DNA of 14,122 nucleotides from Nanobdellota archaeon (GCA_030640565.1 DAOWJD010000034.1:1-14122), one strand, 5' to 3'; shown: positions 8,062-13,975, counted from the first letter of the stretch. Notes: generated by a model not told the origin, from the sequence alone. Numbers and translations: made by a program.

Positions 8062-8238
8062 ATGGCAAAACTAACGGCGTGGCTTGTTACTCTTATTGGT
8101 GTTTTACTCATCTTAGCTGCTCCAGGAATAGCACTTTGGAGTCTAGCTGATACATGGGTAGCATGGGTAGTTGCTCTAGCAGTATTGATTGTGGGTATAG
8201 GCAAGCTATCAAGAAACTATAGCAAGAAAAGGAAATAA
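8062..8238 (+). CDS. Small membrane protein with two transmembrane helices
   Basis: A 58-residue protein. Helix 1 is at about 5-25 (TAWLVTLIGVLLILAAPGIA), helix 2 at about 32-47 (VAWVVALAVLIVGIGK), and there is a strongly basic tail (LSRNYSKKRK). The connecting loop LWSLADTW is tryptophan-rich. The basic tail would remain in the cytoplasm, so both ends probably face inside. Translation is supported by a perfect Shine-Dalgarno site and an own promoter. Its base use is less AT-rich than that of its neighbours (GCA, GGC, GTA codons), consistent with good expression. No family is recognised. Function unknown; high expression is inferred from the signals alone. Confidence 0.82.
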   Translation: MAKLTAWLVTLIGVLLILAAPGIALWSLADTWVAWVVALAVLIVGIGKLSRNYSKKRK

Positions 8239-8242
8239 GACT

Positions 8243-8290
8243 TTTTCCAATCCTTTCCTTTTTACATTTTTTTATTTTTTTATATTTTAA
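8243..8290 (+). terminator. T-rich transcription terminator
   Basis: Directly after the 58-residue gene come CTTTTT, CCTTTCCTTTTT and long T-runs (TTTTTTTATTTTTTTATATTTT). Such U-tracts terminate archaeal RNA polymerase. Confidence 0.6.
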
Positions 8291-8335
8291 TTAAGTTAAT
8301 CTAAGTGAACATATGGGTCAAAAAGATCTAAAAAA

Positions 8336-8375
8336 CACCCAAAAACACCCAAAAAGACCCAAAGAACAACCAAAA
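8336..8375. repeat. Helically phased A-tract repeat
   Basis: Near-identical 10-bp units: CACCCAAAAA (8336), CACCCAAAAA (8346), GACCCAAAGA (8356), then ACAACCAAAA. A-runs spaced at one helical turn normally bend DNA. The element is about 100 bp upstream of the first dif-like repeat. Confidence 0.7.
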
Positions 8376-8435
8376 AACCACTAAAAAACAGCTTAAAATG
8401 CGTTTTTCTCTATTTTTACCAATTCCCTCATAAAA

Positions 8436-8463
8436 ACTTCGTACAACCTATATTGTGCGAACC
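8436..8463. other. dif-like site (candidate XerA recombination target)
   Basis: A 28-bp element: left arm ACTTCGTACAA, 6-bp core CCTATA, right arm TTGTGCGAACC. The inner 9 bp of the arms are inverted repeats with one mismatch (TTCGTACAA against TTGTGCGAA). Arm-6-arm geometry, an ACTTC-type start and an A/T-ending core are like Xer/dif sites. It lies 550 bp upstream of an intact xerA-like gene. The alternative is a repressor operator of that operon. Confidence 0.5.
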
Positions 8464-8480
8464 CCCCAGTAATTACATAA

Positions 8481-8488
8481 TTTTATAA
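8481..8488 (+). promoter_or_regulatory. TATA box of the 2H/XerA/HNH operon
   Basis: TTTTATAA, centred 26 nt before an ATG at 8511 rather than before the gene start at 8537. Transcription therefore probably begins at the 9-codon leader. The second TTCGTACAA copy lies between this box and the start site. Confidence 0.55.
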
Positions 8489-8492
8489 AAAA

Positions 8493-8518
8493 GTTCGTAC
8501 AACCCAAATTATGGAAAA
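8493..8518. repeat. Second TTCGTACAACC repeat (half-degenerate dif-like)
   Basis: TTCGTACAACC recurs 56 bp after the first copy (8494-8504). The right-hand part, TTATGGAAA after CCCAAA, matches the first site's right arm only partly. It overlaps the predicted transcription start, a good place for a repressor. Confidence 0.6.
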
Positions 8519-8540
8519 AGAGGAAATCAAAGAAAAATGA
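8511..8540 (+). CDS. Possible 9-residue leader peptide
   Basis: ATG at 8511 opens MEKEEIKEK and stops with TGA, overlapping the next ATG as ATGA (8537-8540). The ATG sits exactly where a leaderless transcript should start. It could load ribosomes and couple translation to the downstream gene. There is no further support; it may be chance. Confidence 0.3.
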   Translation: MEKEEIKEK

Positions 8541-9013
8541 AGCAAGCAATAAAGATACAACTAAAAATCAAACTACCCCTTATTTATAAGAAACGTAAAC
8601 CACACATAACACTAGTTTATCCATTTGAAATTAAAAACCAAAAAACTCTAGAAAAACACATCAAAAAATCAATTGAAAACATAAAGCCGTTTAAAATAAC
8701 TTTAAAGGGTTTAAAAAAATCAAAAAAAGGGCATTATTTGTCTTTAGCAATAGATCAAGGAAAATCTCAATTTATGGAAATTTATAGAAACTTAAATTCA
8801 GGAATTCTAAAAAATTTCAAAAACCCAAAAATTTTAAGATATTCTCCACATGTAACTCTAAAAAAATTTAAATCAAAAAAAGAAATAGATAATACTATAA
8901 AAGATCTAAAATCCCAAAACATAAAATTTTCTACAAAAATTAACTCAATTCAACTATTAACCTTAGAAAAAGGTGATTTAATCAAATCAATTAAGAATTT
9001 TAGATTAAAATGA
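8537..9013 (+). CDS. 2H phosphoesterase-like (LigT / RNA 2',3'-cyclic phosphodiesterase family) protein
   Basis: A 158-residue basic protein with the two signature HxT motifs of the 2H superfamily: PHITLVYPF (residues 22-30, catalytic H23 and T25) and SPHVTLKKF (about 112-120). Members hydrolyse 2',3'-cyclic phosphates or join 2'-5' RNA ends. Both motifs are intact, so activity is plausible. The first HxT comes earlier than usual because the N-terminus is short (MKQAIKIQLKIKLPLIYKKR). Codons are extremely A-rich. It overlaps xerA by ATGA at 9010-9013, so the two are translationally coupled. A link between RNA-end chemistry and site-specific recombination is not obvious; tRNA repair is one conjecture. 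Confidence 0.85.
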   Translation: MKQAIKIQLKIKLPLIYKKRKPHITLVYPFEIKNQKTLEKHIKKSIENIKPFKITLKGLKKSKKGHYLSLAIDQGKSQFMEIYRNLNSGILKNFKNPKILRYSPHVTLKKFKSKKEIDNTIKDLKSQNIKFSTKINSIQLLTLEKGDLIKSIKNFRLK

Positions 9014-9837
9014 TTCCCAAAGAATTTCTAGATAAGATCATTGTCGAATTAAAAATCTCAAAATCTTCTGATTACACAATTAGAAATTATCTTAGAGCTA
9101 ATAAAGAACTCTTGAATTTCACTAAAAAACCTCCAGAAAGTATGAATATAGATGATGTAAAATCCATTTTAGCAGAAAAAATCTCAAACCAATCATCATC
9201 CTCAATAATTGTATTTTTATCTGCATTAAGATTTGCTTATTCAAATATTTTAAATAAAGACATAACTGTTGGTATAAAGCGCCCAAAAAAAGAAAAAAAG
9301 ATTCCTGCTGTCTTGACAAAAGAAGAAATAAAAAGATTGATTAATGCTCTTCCTAATAAAAAAAGCAGATTAATGGTTTCTTTTATCTATGCTTGCGGAT
9401 TTAGGGTTTCAGAGTTGATTAATCTTAAAGTCAATGATTTGAAGTTTGAAGAAGCAATAGGTTATGTTAGACAAGCAAAAGGCAAAAAAGATAGGATTTT
9501 TAACATTCCAAACTTTTTGTTAAAATCTTTAAAAAAACAAGCAGCAAAACAACAGGGATTAGATAAAGAATATCTTTTTACAGGCCCAAAAGGAAGATTA
9601 ACAGATAGAAATATCCAAAAAATAGTAAGATTAGCTACAAAAAAAGCAGAAATAGAAAAACAAGCACACCCACACACTTTAAGACACAGTTTTGCCACAC
9701 ACCTTCTTGAGAATGGGGTAGATATAAGGAAAATTCAAGAACTTTTAGGCCACAGTTCAATTTCAACTACCGAATTATATACCCATATTTCCAAAGAACA
9801 ACTGAAAAGCGTTAAAAGCCCAATTGATGATTTATAA
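9010..9837 (+). CDS. xerA: Tyrosine recombinase, XerA type
   Basis: A 275-residue integrase-family recombinase, near the size of archaeal XerA. The SAM-like N-terminal core-binding domain spans about 1-85. The catalytic domain carries a complete active site: R132 (ACGFRVSELINL), K157 (QAKGKKDR), H222 and R225 (HPHTLRHSFATHLLENGVDI), H248 (LLGHSS) and Y257 (TTELYTHIS). The spacing matches Xer proteins, and the ending HLLENGVDIRKIQELLGHSS is typical of them. XerA resolves chromosome dimers at dif, so it would act with the dif-like element upstream. It is the middle gene of a three-gene operon: ATGA overlap before, 2 nt gap after. A mobile-element integrase is the alternative, but no other element genes are around. 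Confidence 0.92.
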   Translation: MIPKEFLDKIIVELKISKSSDYTIRNYLRANKELLNFTKKPPESMNIDDVKSILAEKISNQSSSSIIVFLSALRFAYSNILNKDITVGIKRPKKEKKIPAVLTKEEIKRLINALPNKKSRLMVSFIYACGFRVSELINLKVNDLKFEEAIGYVRQAKGKKDRIFNIPNFLLKSLKKQAAKQQGLDKEYLFTGPKGRLTDRNIQKIVRLATKKAEIEKQAHPHTLRHSFATHLLENGVDIRKIQELLGHSSISTTELYTHISKEQLKSVKSPIDDL

Positions 9838-9839
9838 AA

Positions 9840-10193
9840 ATGAGGAAAAGAAACCAAACACTAAGAAAAAAAGCTTTTGAAAGAGATGATTTTACTTGCC
9901 AAAAATGCAAAATTCAAGATAAAACAGCGAGAATTTTAGAAGCACACCACATAACCCTTTTAGTTATAGGTGGAGAAGATAATCTAGACAACATTATAAC
10001 TCTTTGTGGCGATTGCCATCATTTTGCACCAAATGATATTAAAGAATTTGAAGAATATATGGAAGATGAAATGGATGGGTTCTCAACTACTTTGATGAAA
10101 GTATGGCAAAAAGTTATATCAGGAGAAGAAGGAAAAAGATTAATTAAGGAATTAGAGAATAAAAAAGATAAACCACAAAAAGACACGATTTAA
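9840..10193 (+). CDS. HNH endonuclease domain protein
   Basis: A 117-residue protein with an HNH nuclease fold. It shows the zinc knuckles CQKC (C20, C23) and CGDCHH (C56, C59, H60), the catalytic EAHHI (H36, H37), and the N-containing step EDNLDNIITLC. The start RKRNQTLRKKAFERDDFTCQ is the usual N-terminal approach to the first knuckle. Residues 65-117 are acidic, then basic, and may be helical. Such small HNH proteins can be restriction or homing enzymes, or repair factors. It starts two bases after the xerA stop, so it is in the same operon. No modification partner or intron is seen nearby, and the role is unknown. Confidence 0.9.
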   Translation: MRKRNQTLRKKAFERDDFTCQKCKIQDKTARILEAHHITLLVIGGEDNLDNIITLCGDCHHFAPNDIKEFEEYMEDEMDGFSTTLMKVWQKVISGEEGKRLIKELENKKDKPQKDTI

Positions 10194-10237
10194 AAGCGTC
10201 CAGGCGAAGATTGGATAAAGAAAAAACCACAATAATC

Positions 10238-10245
10238 TTTAAAAA
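10238..10245 (+). promoter_or_regulatory. TATA box of the 10267 gene
   Basis: TTTAAAAA, centred about 26 nt before ATG 10267; predicts a leaderless transcript. Confidence 0.55.
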
Positions 10246-10266
10246 CAAAAACAAGCTAAAAAAGCA

Positions 10267-10746
10267 ATGTTGGATGATTTAAGCCAGATAGAAAAACTTG
10301 TTCTTACAGGATATTTTCAAAGAAGTGAAGAGGTTAAACAAGGAGAAATAAAAGGCATAGATCTTAGTAAAATAAGTGTAGAAGCGAAACAAATTTTAGG
10401 ATTTAAGCCTCAGAATTTTGATTTTGAAGTAGATATACTTTCTTTTAATTCAAAATCAGGAAGGTTTGTTGCAAGAGGAGAGGATATTTTTGGTGAATCA
10501 GATATATATGGGACAATTAAACAAGGGCAGGGGGCAACTAAGCATGAGATAAGAATGAGGTTTGAGAAAGTATATACTATAGATACCAGACACAGGCTTT
10601 GTGCTCTAAGACCTAATCCATTATATTATTTTGGATGGATGGAAGTTTCCAAAGAGAAAATTAGTTGCAACGGAATATGGAAAACTTATTATGGTTCTCT
10701 AGTGGGAGGGATATGGATGTTAAGTTCTGTCAAAGAACCTGCATAA
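10267..10746 (+). CDS. Hypothetical protein, probably beta-rich
   Basis: A 159-residue protein, not recognised. It begins with a short helix (MLDDLSQIEKLVLTGYFQRS). Alternating strands follow: FDFEVDILSFNSKSGRFVAR, then EDIFGESDIYGTIKQG, HEIRMRFEKVYTID, and ISCNGIWKTYYGSLVGGIWM. Glycine-rich turns and repeated aromatic residues suggest a beta-barrel or sandwich such as a lipocalin-like fold, but no motif proves it. Two cysteines (RLCAL and SCNG) are in the second half. There is no signal peptide or membrane segment, so it is probably cytoplasmic. It has its own leaderless promoter and ends 49 nt before the convergent cysteine-rich gene. Confidence 0.72.
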   Translation: MLDDLSQIEKLVLTGYFQRSEEVKQGEIKGIDLSKISVEAKQILGFKPQNFDFEVDILSFNSKSGRFVARGEDIFGESDIYGTIKQGQGATKHEIRMRFEKVYTIDTRHRLCALRPNPLYYFGWMEVSKEKISCNGIWKTYYGSLVGGIWMLSSVKEPA

Positions 10747-10795
10747 TTTTGTTAAAAAAAACCATTTAGCTCCAATCTATATAAGAATTAATTCT

Positions 10796-11221
10796 TTATG
10801 ACTTTGGGTTTCTTTTAGCAACACCATAAGGAGTTAGTTTCAACCCAGCCCTATCAACAATTGTTTCAATCGCTCCTTCAGCAATTCCAGGGGGTAGTAT
10901 ATTAATTTTTACACCATATTTTTTCATTTCCTTTTCTAATTTTCTTTCTTTCTTTGTTTCTTCTAAACATTTGACCAACCTTAGTTTATTTTCTTCTGTA
11001 TTAATATCACACCCGTAACCTTTACCTAAATATTCTGTTATTCTCTTTTTATATGGTGGGCAATAAACACATTTATTACTCCCTGAATTGAAGGGTATTA
11101 GAGCGCATTCATCATCTTTGAGATTAAGGTCAAATCTTTCATTAGCATTATTTCCACGAAAAGGACAAGCAGGTTTTTCAAAAGCAGAAGATTCGATTTC
11201 TTTATCTAAGGAGCATTCCAT
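10796..11221 (-). CDS. Cysteine-rich hypothetical protein, probable metal binder
   Basis: A 141-residue protein. The frame is open from a TTG at 11239, but ATG 11221 is 26 nt from a TATA box and is the better start (MECSLDKEIESS). Cysteines are at 3, 19, 39, 51, 54, 71 and 85, in contexts EKPACPFRG, DDECALIPF, NKCVYCPPYKKR and GYGCDI. The CVYC pair with the other cysteines could hold zinc or an Fe-S cluster. The second half is a charged helix (CLEETKKERKLEKEMKKYG) followed by a hydrophobic segment with glycines (ILPPGIAEGAIETIVDRAG). No family is recognised. The next gene upstream is the cyclophilin, 43 nt away, but each has its own promoter. Confidence 0.75.
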   Translation of the reverse strand: MECSLDKEIESSAFEKPACPFRGNNANERFDLNLKDDECALIPFNSGSNKCVYCPPYKKRITEYLGKGYGCDINTEENKLRLVKCLEETKKERKLEKEMKKYGVKINILPPGIAEGAIETIVDRAGLKLTPYGVAKRNPKS

Positions 11222-11243
11222 AAAACCCACAGAATTCAACTCT

Positions 11244-11251
11244 TTAAAAAT
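11244..11251 (-). promoter_or_regulatory. TATA box of the cysteine-rich gene
   Basis: TTTTTAAA on the minus strand, centred about 26 nt before ATG 11221. It decides the start in favour of 11221 over the TTG at 11239. Confidence 0.6.
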
Positions 11252-11263
11252 ATTATTGTACTT

Positions 11264-11806
11264 TTACAAAATCACAGCTTTTAAGATTTTAACTTCTTCT
11301 AGAGGCCTGTCATGGGCATCTGTTTGTAGTTTTCCAATCTTATTCACGACATCCATGCCTTCTACAACTTTTCCAAAAACAGGATGTTTTCCATCTAAGA
11401 AGTTATTATCAACAAGATTTATGAAAAACTGGCTTCCTCCTGTGTTCGGGCCTGAGTTTGCCATTGAAATTGTTCCTTTATCATTTCTATCTAAATCTGT
11501 TTCTGTAAACTCATCAGAAATATCATATCCAGGACCACCTGTCCCAGTCCCTGTAGGGTCTCCTCCTTGAAGCATGAAACCATCGATAACTCTATGGAAG
11601 ATTATACCATTATAAAATCCTTCTCCAACAAGTTTCTTAAAATTCCCAGCTGTAACAGGCATTTCACTATACAGAGCAATAATTATATCTCCTTGTGTTG
11701 TTTCTAATTTCACTCGTGTGTTTGTTCCAGCGCTCATTTTTATAAAACCAAAGACAATAATTACTAAAAAAAGAACAATTATAAAGATTACCAAGTTTTT
11801 TTTCAT
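11264..11806 (-). CDS. Membrane-anchored peptidyl-prolyl cis-trans isomerase, cyclophilin type
   Basis: A 180-residue protein. Residues 4-22 (NLVIFIIVLFLVIIVFGFI) form one N-terminal transmembrane anchor with MKK before it, so the enzyme faces outside the cell; no lipobox is seen. The cyclophilin domain covers 31-178. Active-site blocks are present: GIIFHRVIDGFMLQGGDPTG (68-87, catalytic R72, F77, Q80), ISMANSGPNTGGSQFFI (113-129) and LDGKHPVFGKVVEG (137-150, H141). Human CypA's W121 is replaced by a non-aromatic or Phe position, as usual in prokaryotes, which weakens cyclosporin binding. It assists folding of exported proteins. It has its own leaderless promoter. Confidence 0.95.
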   Translation of the reverse strand: MKKNLVIFIIVLFLVIIVFGFIKMSAGTNTRVKLETTQGDIIIALYSEMPVTAGNFKKLVGEGFYNGIIFHRVIDGFMLQGGDPTGTGTGGPGYDISDEFTETDLDRNDKGTISMANSGPNTGGSQFFINLVDNNFLDGKHPVFGKVVEGMDVVNKIGKLQTDAHDRPLEEVKILKAVIL

Positions 11807-11829
11807 CTTAAAATAATCTTTCAGAACTA

Positions 11830-11837
11830 TTTAAAAA
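11830..11837 (-). promoter_or_regulatory. TATA box of the cyclophilin gene
   Basis: TTTTTAAA on the minus strand, centred about 27 nt before ATG 11806; predicts a nearly leaderless transcript. Confidence 0.55.
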
Positions 11838-11881
11838 TATGTTTGTTGTTTGAGGAGTGTGTTGTAAATATTGGACATAAT

Positions 11882-12076
11882 TTATTTTTTCTTTTTTAGT
11901 TTCTTAATCTGCTCTTCCTTTTTTTCTTCAAAATCATCAATTTCTTTCTTCCAATATTCTTTCAAAGCATAATCTTTTCCCCCTTCTTTTTCGTATTTTT
12001 TAACTTTTTCTTTGTGCTCTTTTATTCTTTTTTCAATACTTTCAATAGATTTCTTTATCTTTTTCTTTTTACCCAT
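11882..12076 (-). CDS. Small lysine/glutamate-rich coiled-coil protein
   Basis: A 64-residue protein made almost wholly of K, E and I (MGKKKKIKKSIESIEKRIKE at the start, EEKKEEQIKKLKKKK at the end). It is best described as two helices of a hairpin or coiled coil around GGKDY. There is no hydrophobic core segment, signal peptide or domain. Its ATG lies 22 nt inside the preceding gene's 3' end, so it would be translated by coupling from that message. It is either a small structural or adaptor protein or a helper of the nucleotidyltransferase protein. Low complexity makes homology weak evidence. Confidence 0.62.
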   Translation of the reverse strand: MGKKKKIKKSIESIEKRIKEHKEKVKKYEKEGGKDYALKEYWKKEIDDFEEKKEEQIKKLKKKK

Positions 12077-12846
12077 TCTTCATGTGATTTTATTTTTTTA
12101 GAAATATAATCAATAATTTTCTTAGCTTTGTCAATTTCAAGAGTTTCTCTTCTTTTTTTGTTGTTTTTTATTCTTAAATATCCTTCATATGCTTCAGTGG
12201 ATCCAGACACTTTTTTTAGAAGTGCTAAAAAATTCTTTTTACTCCACATTTTTTCCTTTATTAAACAGTCCACAAGGTAAATTCCTCTGAGTCTTAAAAC
12301 TAAAGAGTATACAACACTATCAGGACATTTTTCTTTTAACTCTTCACTTATCTTTACGAATTGACGGTTAACCTCCAGAGCAGACCTGGTTGTTTCTATA
12401 TGGAATCCAAGATTTTTCTTAGTAAGCTTAACATCCTTATATTGTTCGAGAAGAGGGGCGTTCAGTAAAGCTTTCGCTTCTTTTATCATTGGGAGCAAAG
12501 GCAAAATATTCTTTTTTAGGATTTTTCCCAGCTCATTTACAGAAACAAGCGTAATACTGTAGTTTTTTTCACTAAAATGTTTGCTTTCCCCTGTTTTTGC
12601 AATCACAAATATATCAACATCACTTGTTTCTGTTTGTTCTCTCCGCGCATAACTTCCTACAATGTAGATTCCAGAGACAGAATCAAGGATTTTTCTATTG
12701 TAAAGAATCTCTATAATTTCCTTAAGGATTTCTTTTTCAGACAGCTCTGCAAGAGTTACAACTACTTTTTTATTCAGCCAGTCACGAGGTAGCAAAACTC
12801 CTGAAGAATTTCCCACAGCTCTAGTTTTGCTAGTTATGGTTTCCAT
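12055..12846 (-). CDS. AbrB-type DNA-binding / nucleotidyltransferase / helical fusion protein
   Basis: A 263-residue protein. Residues 3-33 look like a swapped-hairpin AbrB/SpoVT or DUF2080-type DNA-binding segment (TRAVGNSSGVLLPRDWLNKK). Residues 55-105 are a minimal nucleotidyltransferase with GSYARREQTETSDVDIFVI (G64, S65, D76, D78). Residues 140-260 are all helical and HEPN-like in outline, but no RxxxxxH RNase motif is seen. The usual third acidic residue of the transferase is not apparent (strand YSITLVSV), so activity is doubtful. MNT and HEPN are normally separate partners of a toxin-antitoxin pair; here DNA-binding, MNT and helices form one chain. Two ATATGTTATA repeats overlap its start and could be its own operator. 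Confidence 0.83.
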   Translation of the reverse strand: METITSKTRAVGNSSGVLLPRDWLNKKVVVTLAELSEKEILKEIIEILYNRKILDSVSGIYIVGSYARREQTETSDVDIFVIAKTGESKHFSEKNYSITLVSVNELGKILKKNILPLLPMIKEAKALLNAPLLEQYKDVKLTKKNLGFHIETTRSALEVNRQFVKISEELKEKCPDSVVYSLVLRLRGIYLVDCLIKEKMWSKKNFLALLKKVSGSTEAYEGYLRIKNNKKRRETLEIDKAKKIIDYISKKIKSHEEWVKRKR

Positions 12847-12864
12847 ATGTTATAATATGTTATA
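12845..12864. repeat. Tandem 10-bp operator-like repeat at the AbrB-MNT gene start
   Basis: ATATGTTATA occurs twice without a gap (12845-12854, 12855-12864). It spans the start codon and the predicted transcription start. The period equals one helical turn, suitable for binding of a dimeric AbrB-like domain on one face. Confidence 0.7.
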
Positions 12865-12867
12865 ACC

Positions 12868-12875
12868 TTTATAAG
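12868..12875 (-). promoter_or_regulatory. TATA box of the AbrB-MNT gene
   Basis: CTTATAAA on the minus strand, centred about 25.5 nt before ATG 12846; predicts a leaderless transcript. Confidence 0.6.
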
Positions 12876-12927
12876 TCTTATGTTTTCTGGTCCAGAATTC
12901 AACCCTTTAAAAGTATTGTTGTTGTGT

Positions 12928-13347
12928 TTATTCTTTAGGTCTTCTTGGAACCAGAGCAGTACCTATCATATAAACCCCATAATACCATCGAGAGTTAGGA
13001 AAGGAAGGCATTATTTTAACAATAACCTCTGCACCCAAATCCTCTCCTTTTTTCACCATTTTCTTTTTGCAATGCAAGACCGCATTTTCCAAACCATCCT
13101 GTCCAAGATAAGTAGCCTCATCAACACCTTTTTGATCATAATCAGATAAATTTTTCCCAACAGAACCCACATAAGCTTCCACAGAACTTGTTAATAAATA
13201 TTTTGAAGTTTGTTCTTCTAATTTTTTTACACGTGCTTCATATGCTTTTTCTTCTTTTTCTTCTTTACGTTCCTCTTCAGACTCTATTCTTGCTTCTTCT
13301 TCTTTAGCTAGTCTTTTTCTCTCCTTTCTTCCTGATCCAAATCCCAT
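12928..13347 (-). CDS. Hypothetical protein with N-terminal charged coiled coil
   Basis: A 139-residue protein, not recognised. Residues 1-50 are basic and then heavily charged (GFGSGRKERKRLAKEEEARI, followed by more K/E helix). Residues 51-139 form a compact domain: LLTSSVEAYVGSVGKNLSDY, GVDEATYLGQDGLENAVLHC, KKGEDLGAEVIVKIMP, WYYGVYMIGTALVPRR. The ending GAEVIV..YMIGTALVP vaguely recalls small barrel proteins of the YbjQ kind, in which a buried GTAV strand closes the fold; this is only a resemblance. There is one cysteine and no membrane segment. It has its own leaderless promoter, and the AbrB-MNT gene follows 81 nt downstream on the same strand. Confidence 0.72.
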   Translation of the reverse strand: MGFGSGRKERKRLAKEEEARIESEEERKEEKEEKAYEARVKKLEEQTSKYLLTSSVEAYVGSVGKNLSDYDQKGVDEATYLGQDGLENAVLHCKKKMVKKGEDLGAEVIVKIMPSFPNSRWYYGVYMIGTALVPRRPKE

Positions 13348-13368
13348 AAAAACACTAGAAATTTATCC

Positions 13369-13376
13369 TTTATAAA
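13369..13376 (-). promoter_or_regulatory. TATA box of the 12928-13347 gene
   Basis: TTTATAAA (minus strand), centred about 25.5 nt before ATG 13347; predicts a leaderless transcript. Confidence 0.6.
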
Positions 13377-13446
13377 TGTTTTCATTTGTTCTAACTAAAA
13401 AGTGACAGTCCGTTCATGCTGGGAGAATAAGGGAGCATTTTCTCTC

Positions 13447-13563
13447 TTACGGCAAACTCTCACAAACCTCGCCATCACCATCATTATCTAATCCATGTAT
13501 GTCTGCAGACCCGCAGAAATCATAAACTTTATGACCTATACACTTTATATTGTGATTGCCATT
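13447..13563 (-). pseudogene. Excalibur calcium-binding domain remnant
   Basis: An open frame without any start codon, bounded by TGA (13564-13566) and TAA (13447-13449). It reads IKCIGHKVYDFCGSADIHGL, then DNDGDGEVCESLP. The DxDxDGxxCExLP loop and the C...C spacing are those of an Excalibur domain, usually at the end of secreted nucleases or surface proteins. Its 5' part overlaps the 3' end of the 13529-13954 gene in a frame shifted by one base. It may be a decayed gene end, or the tail of that gene after a frameshift. Confidence 0.7.
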
Positions 13564-13954
13564 TCAAGAATTCATTAAATCTGTTTTTTGAAAGGAACTT
13601 TTCTGCATATGCCCTGTGTAATGCTGCTGCTTTTTTATGAGAATCATTTCTTGAAAGTCCATCTGCAAATCTAAATTCCGCCTCTTTCAACTCATGATAG
13701 AATAGGATATTTCTAAAGTCTCTTGGGATTCCTCTCCAGATCCAAATAGATAATGATTCATCATCCGTCCCACCAGGGCTCATGTCAGGTGTTATTCTAT
13801 ATAAAGCAGGATACTTCCTATTAACTAATTCTCCAGCAGACTCTTCTAAATTATATCGTATTTTATAAGGAATTCTACCATATTGTAGCCAATCTACTGG
13901 ATCCTCAAAAGGAGGTAACTTCTCAATTTCTTCTGGTAAAAAATCTAAACTCAT
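13529..13954 (-). CDS. Hypothetical protein with HELKEAE motif
   Basis: A 141-residue protein. N-terminal part: LPEEIEKLPPFEDPVDWLQY and IPYKIRYNLEESAGELV. The central part holds GGTDDESLSIWIWRGIPRDF. The helical C-terminal part is LFYHELKEAEFRFADGLSRN, SHKKAAALHRAYAEKFLS and FNEFLKWQSQYK. The HE..EAE motif with a later SHKKAAALH helix recalls zinc-metalloprotease-like folds in which His and Glu bind metal, but the canonical HExxH is not present, so activity is uncertain. I believe relatives occur in Woesearchaeota-like genomes. It has a leaderless promoter, and a presumed IS end is just upstream. The 3' end runs into Excalibur-coding sequence one frame away. Confidence 0.76.
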   Translation of the reverse strand: MSLDFLPEEIEKLPPFEDPVDWLQYGRIPYKIRYNLEESAGELVNRKYPALYRITPDMSPGGTDDESLSIWIWRGIPRDFRNILFYHELKEAEFRFADGLSRNDSHKKAAALHRAYAEKFLSKNRFNEFLKWQSQYKVYRS

Positions 13955-13975
13955 AAAAGAAGTCTATATTGGCGA

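Noticed and set aside
7968..8150. A 60-residue open frame on the plus strand
   Set aside because: It overlaps the two-helix gene in another frame, has no ribosome signal and encodes no recognisable pattern; the 8062 frame has an ideal Shine-Dalgarno and hydrophobic helices.
8436..8463. IS terminal inverted repeat
   Set aside because: The arms are only 9 bp apart from a 6-bp core and no transposase or partner end lies nearby; the dif or operator readings fit better.
11222..11239. TTG at 11239 as the start of the cysteine-rich gene
   Set aside because: It lies only about 8 nt from the TATA box centre, too close for transcription to include it; ATG 11221 fits.
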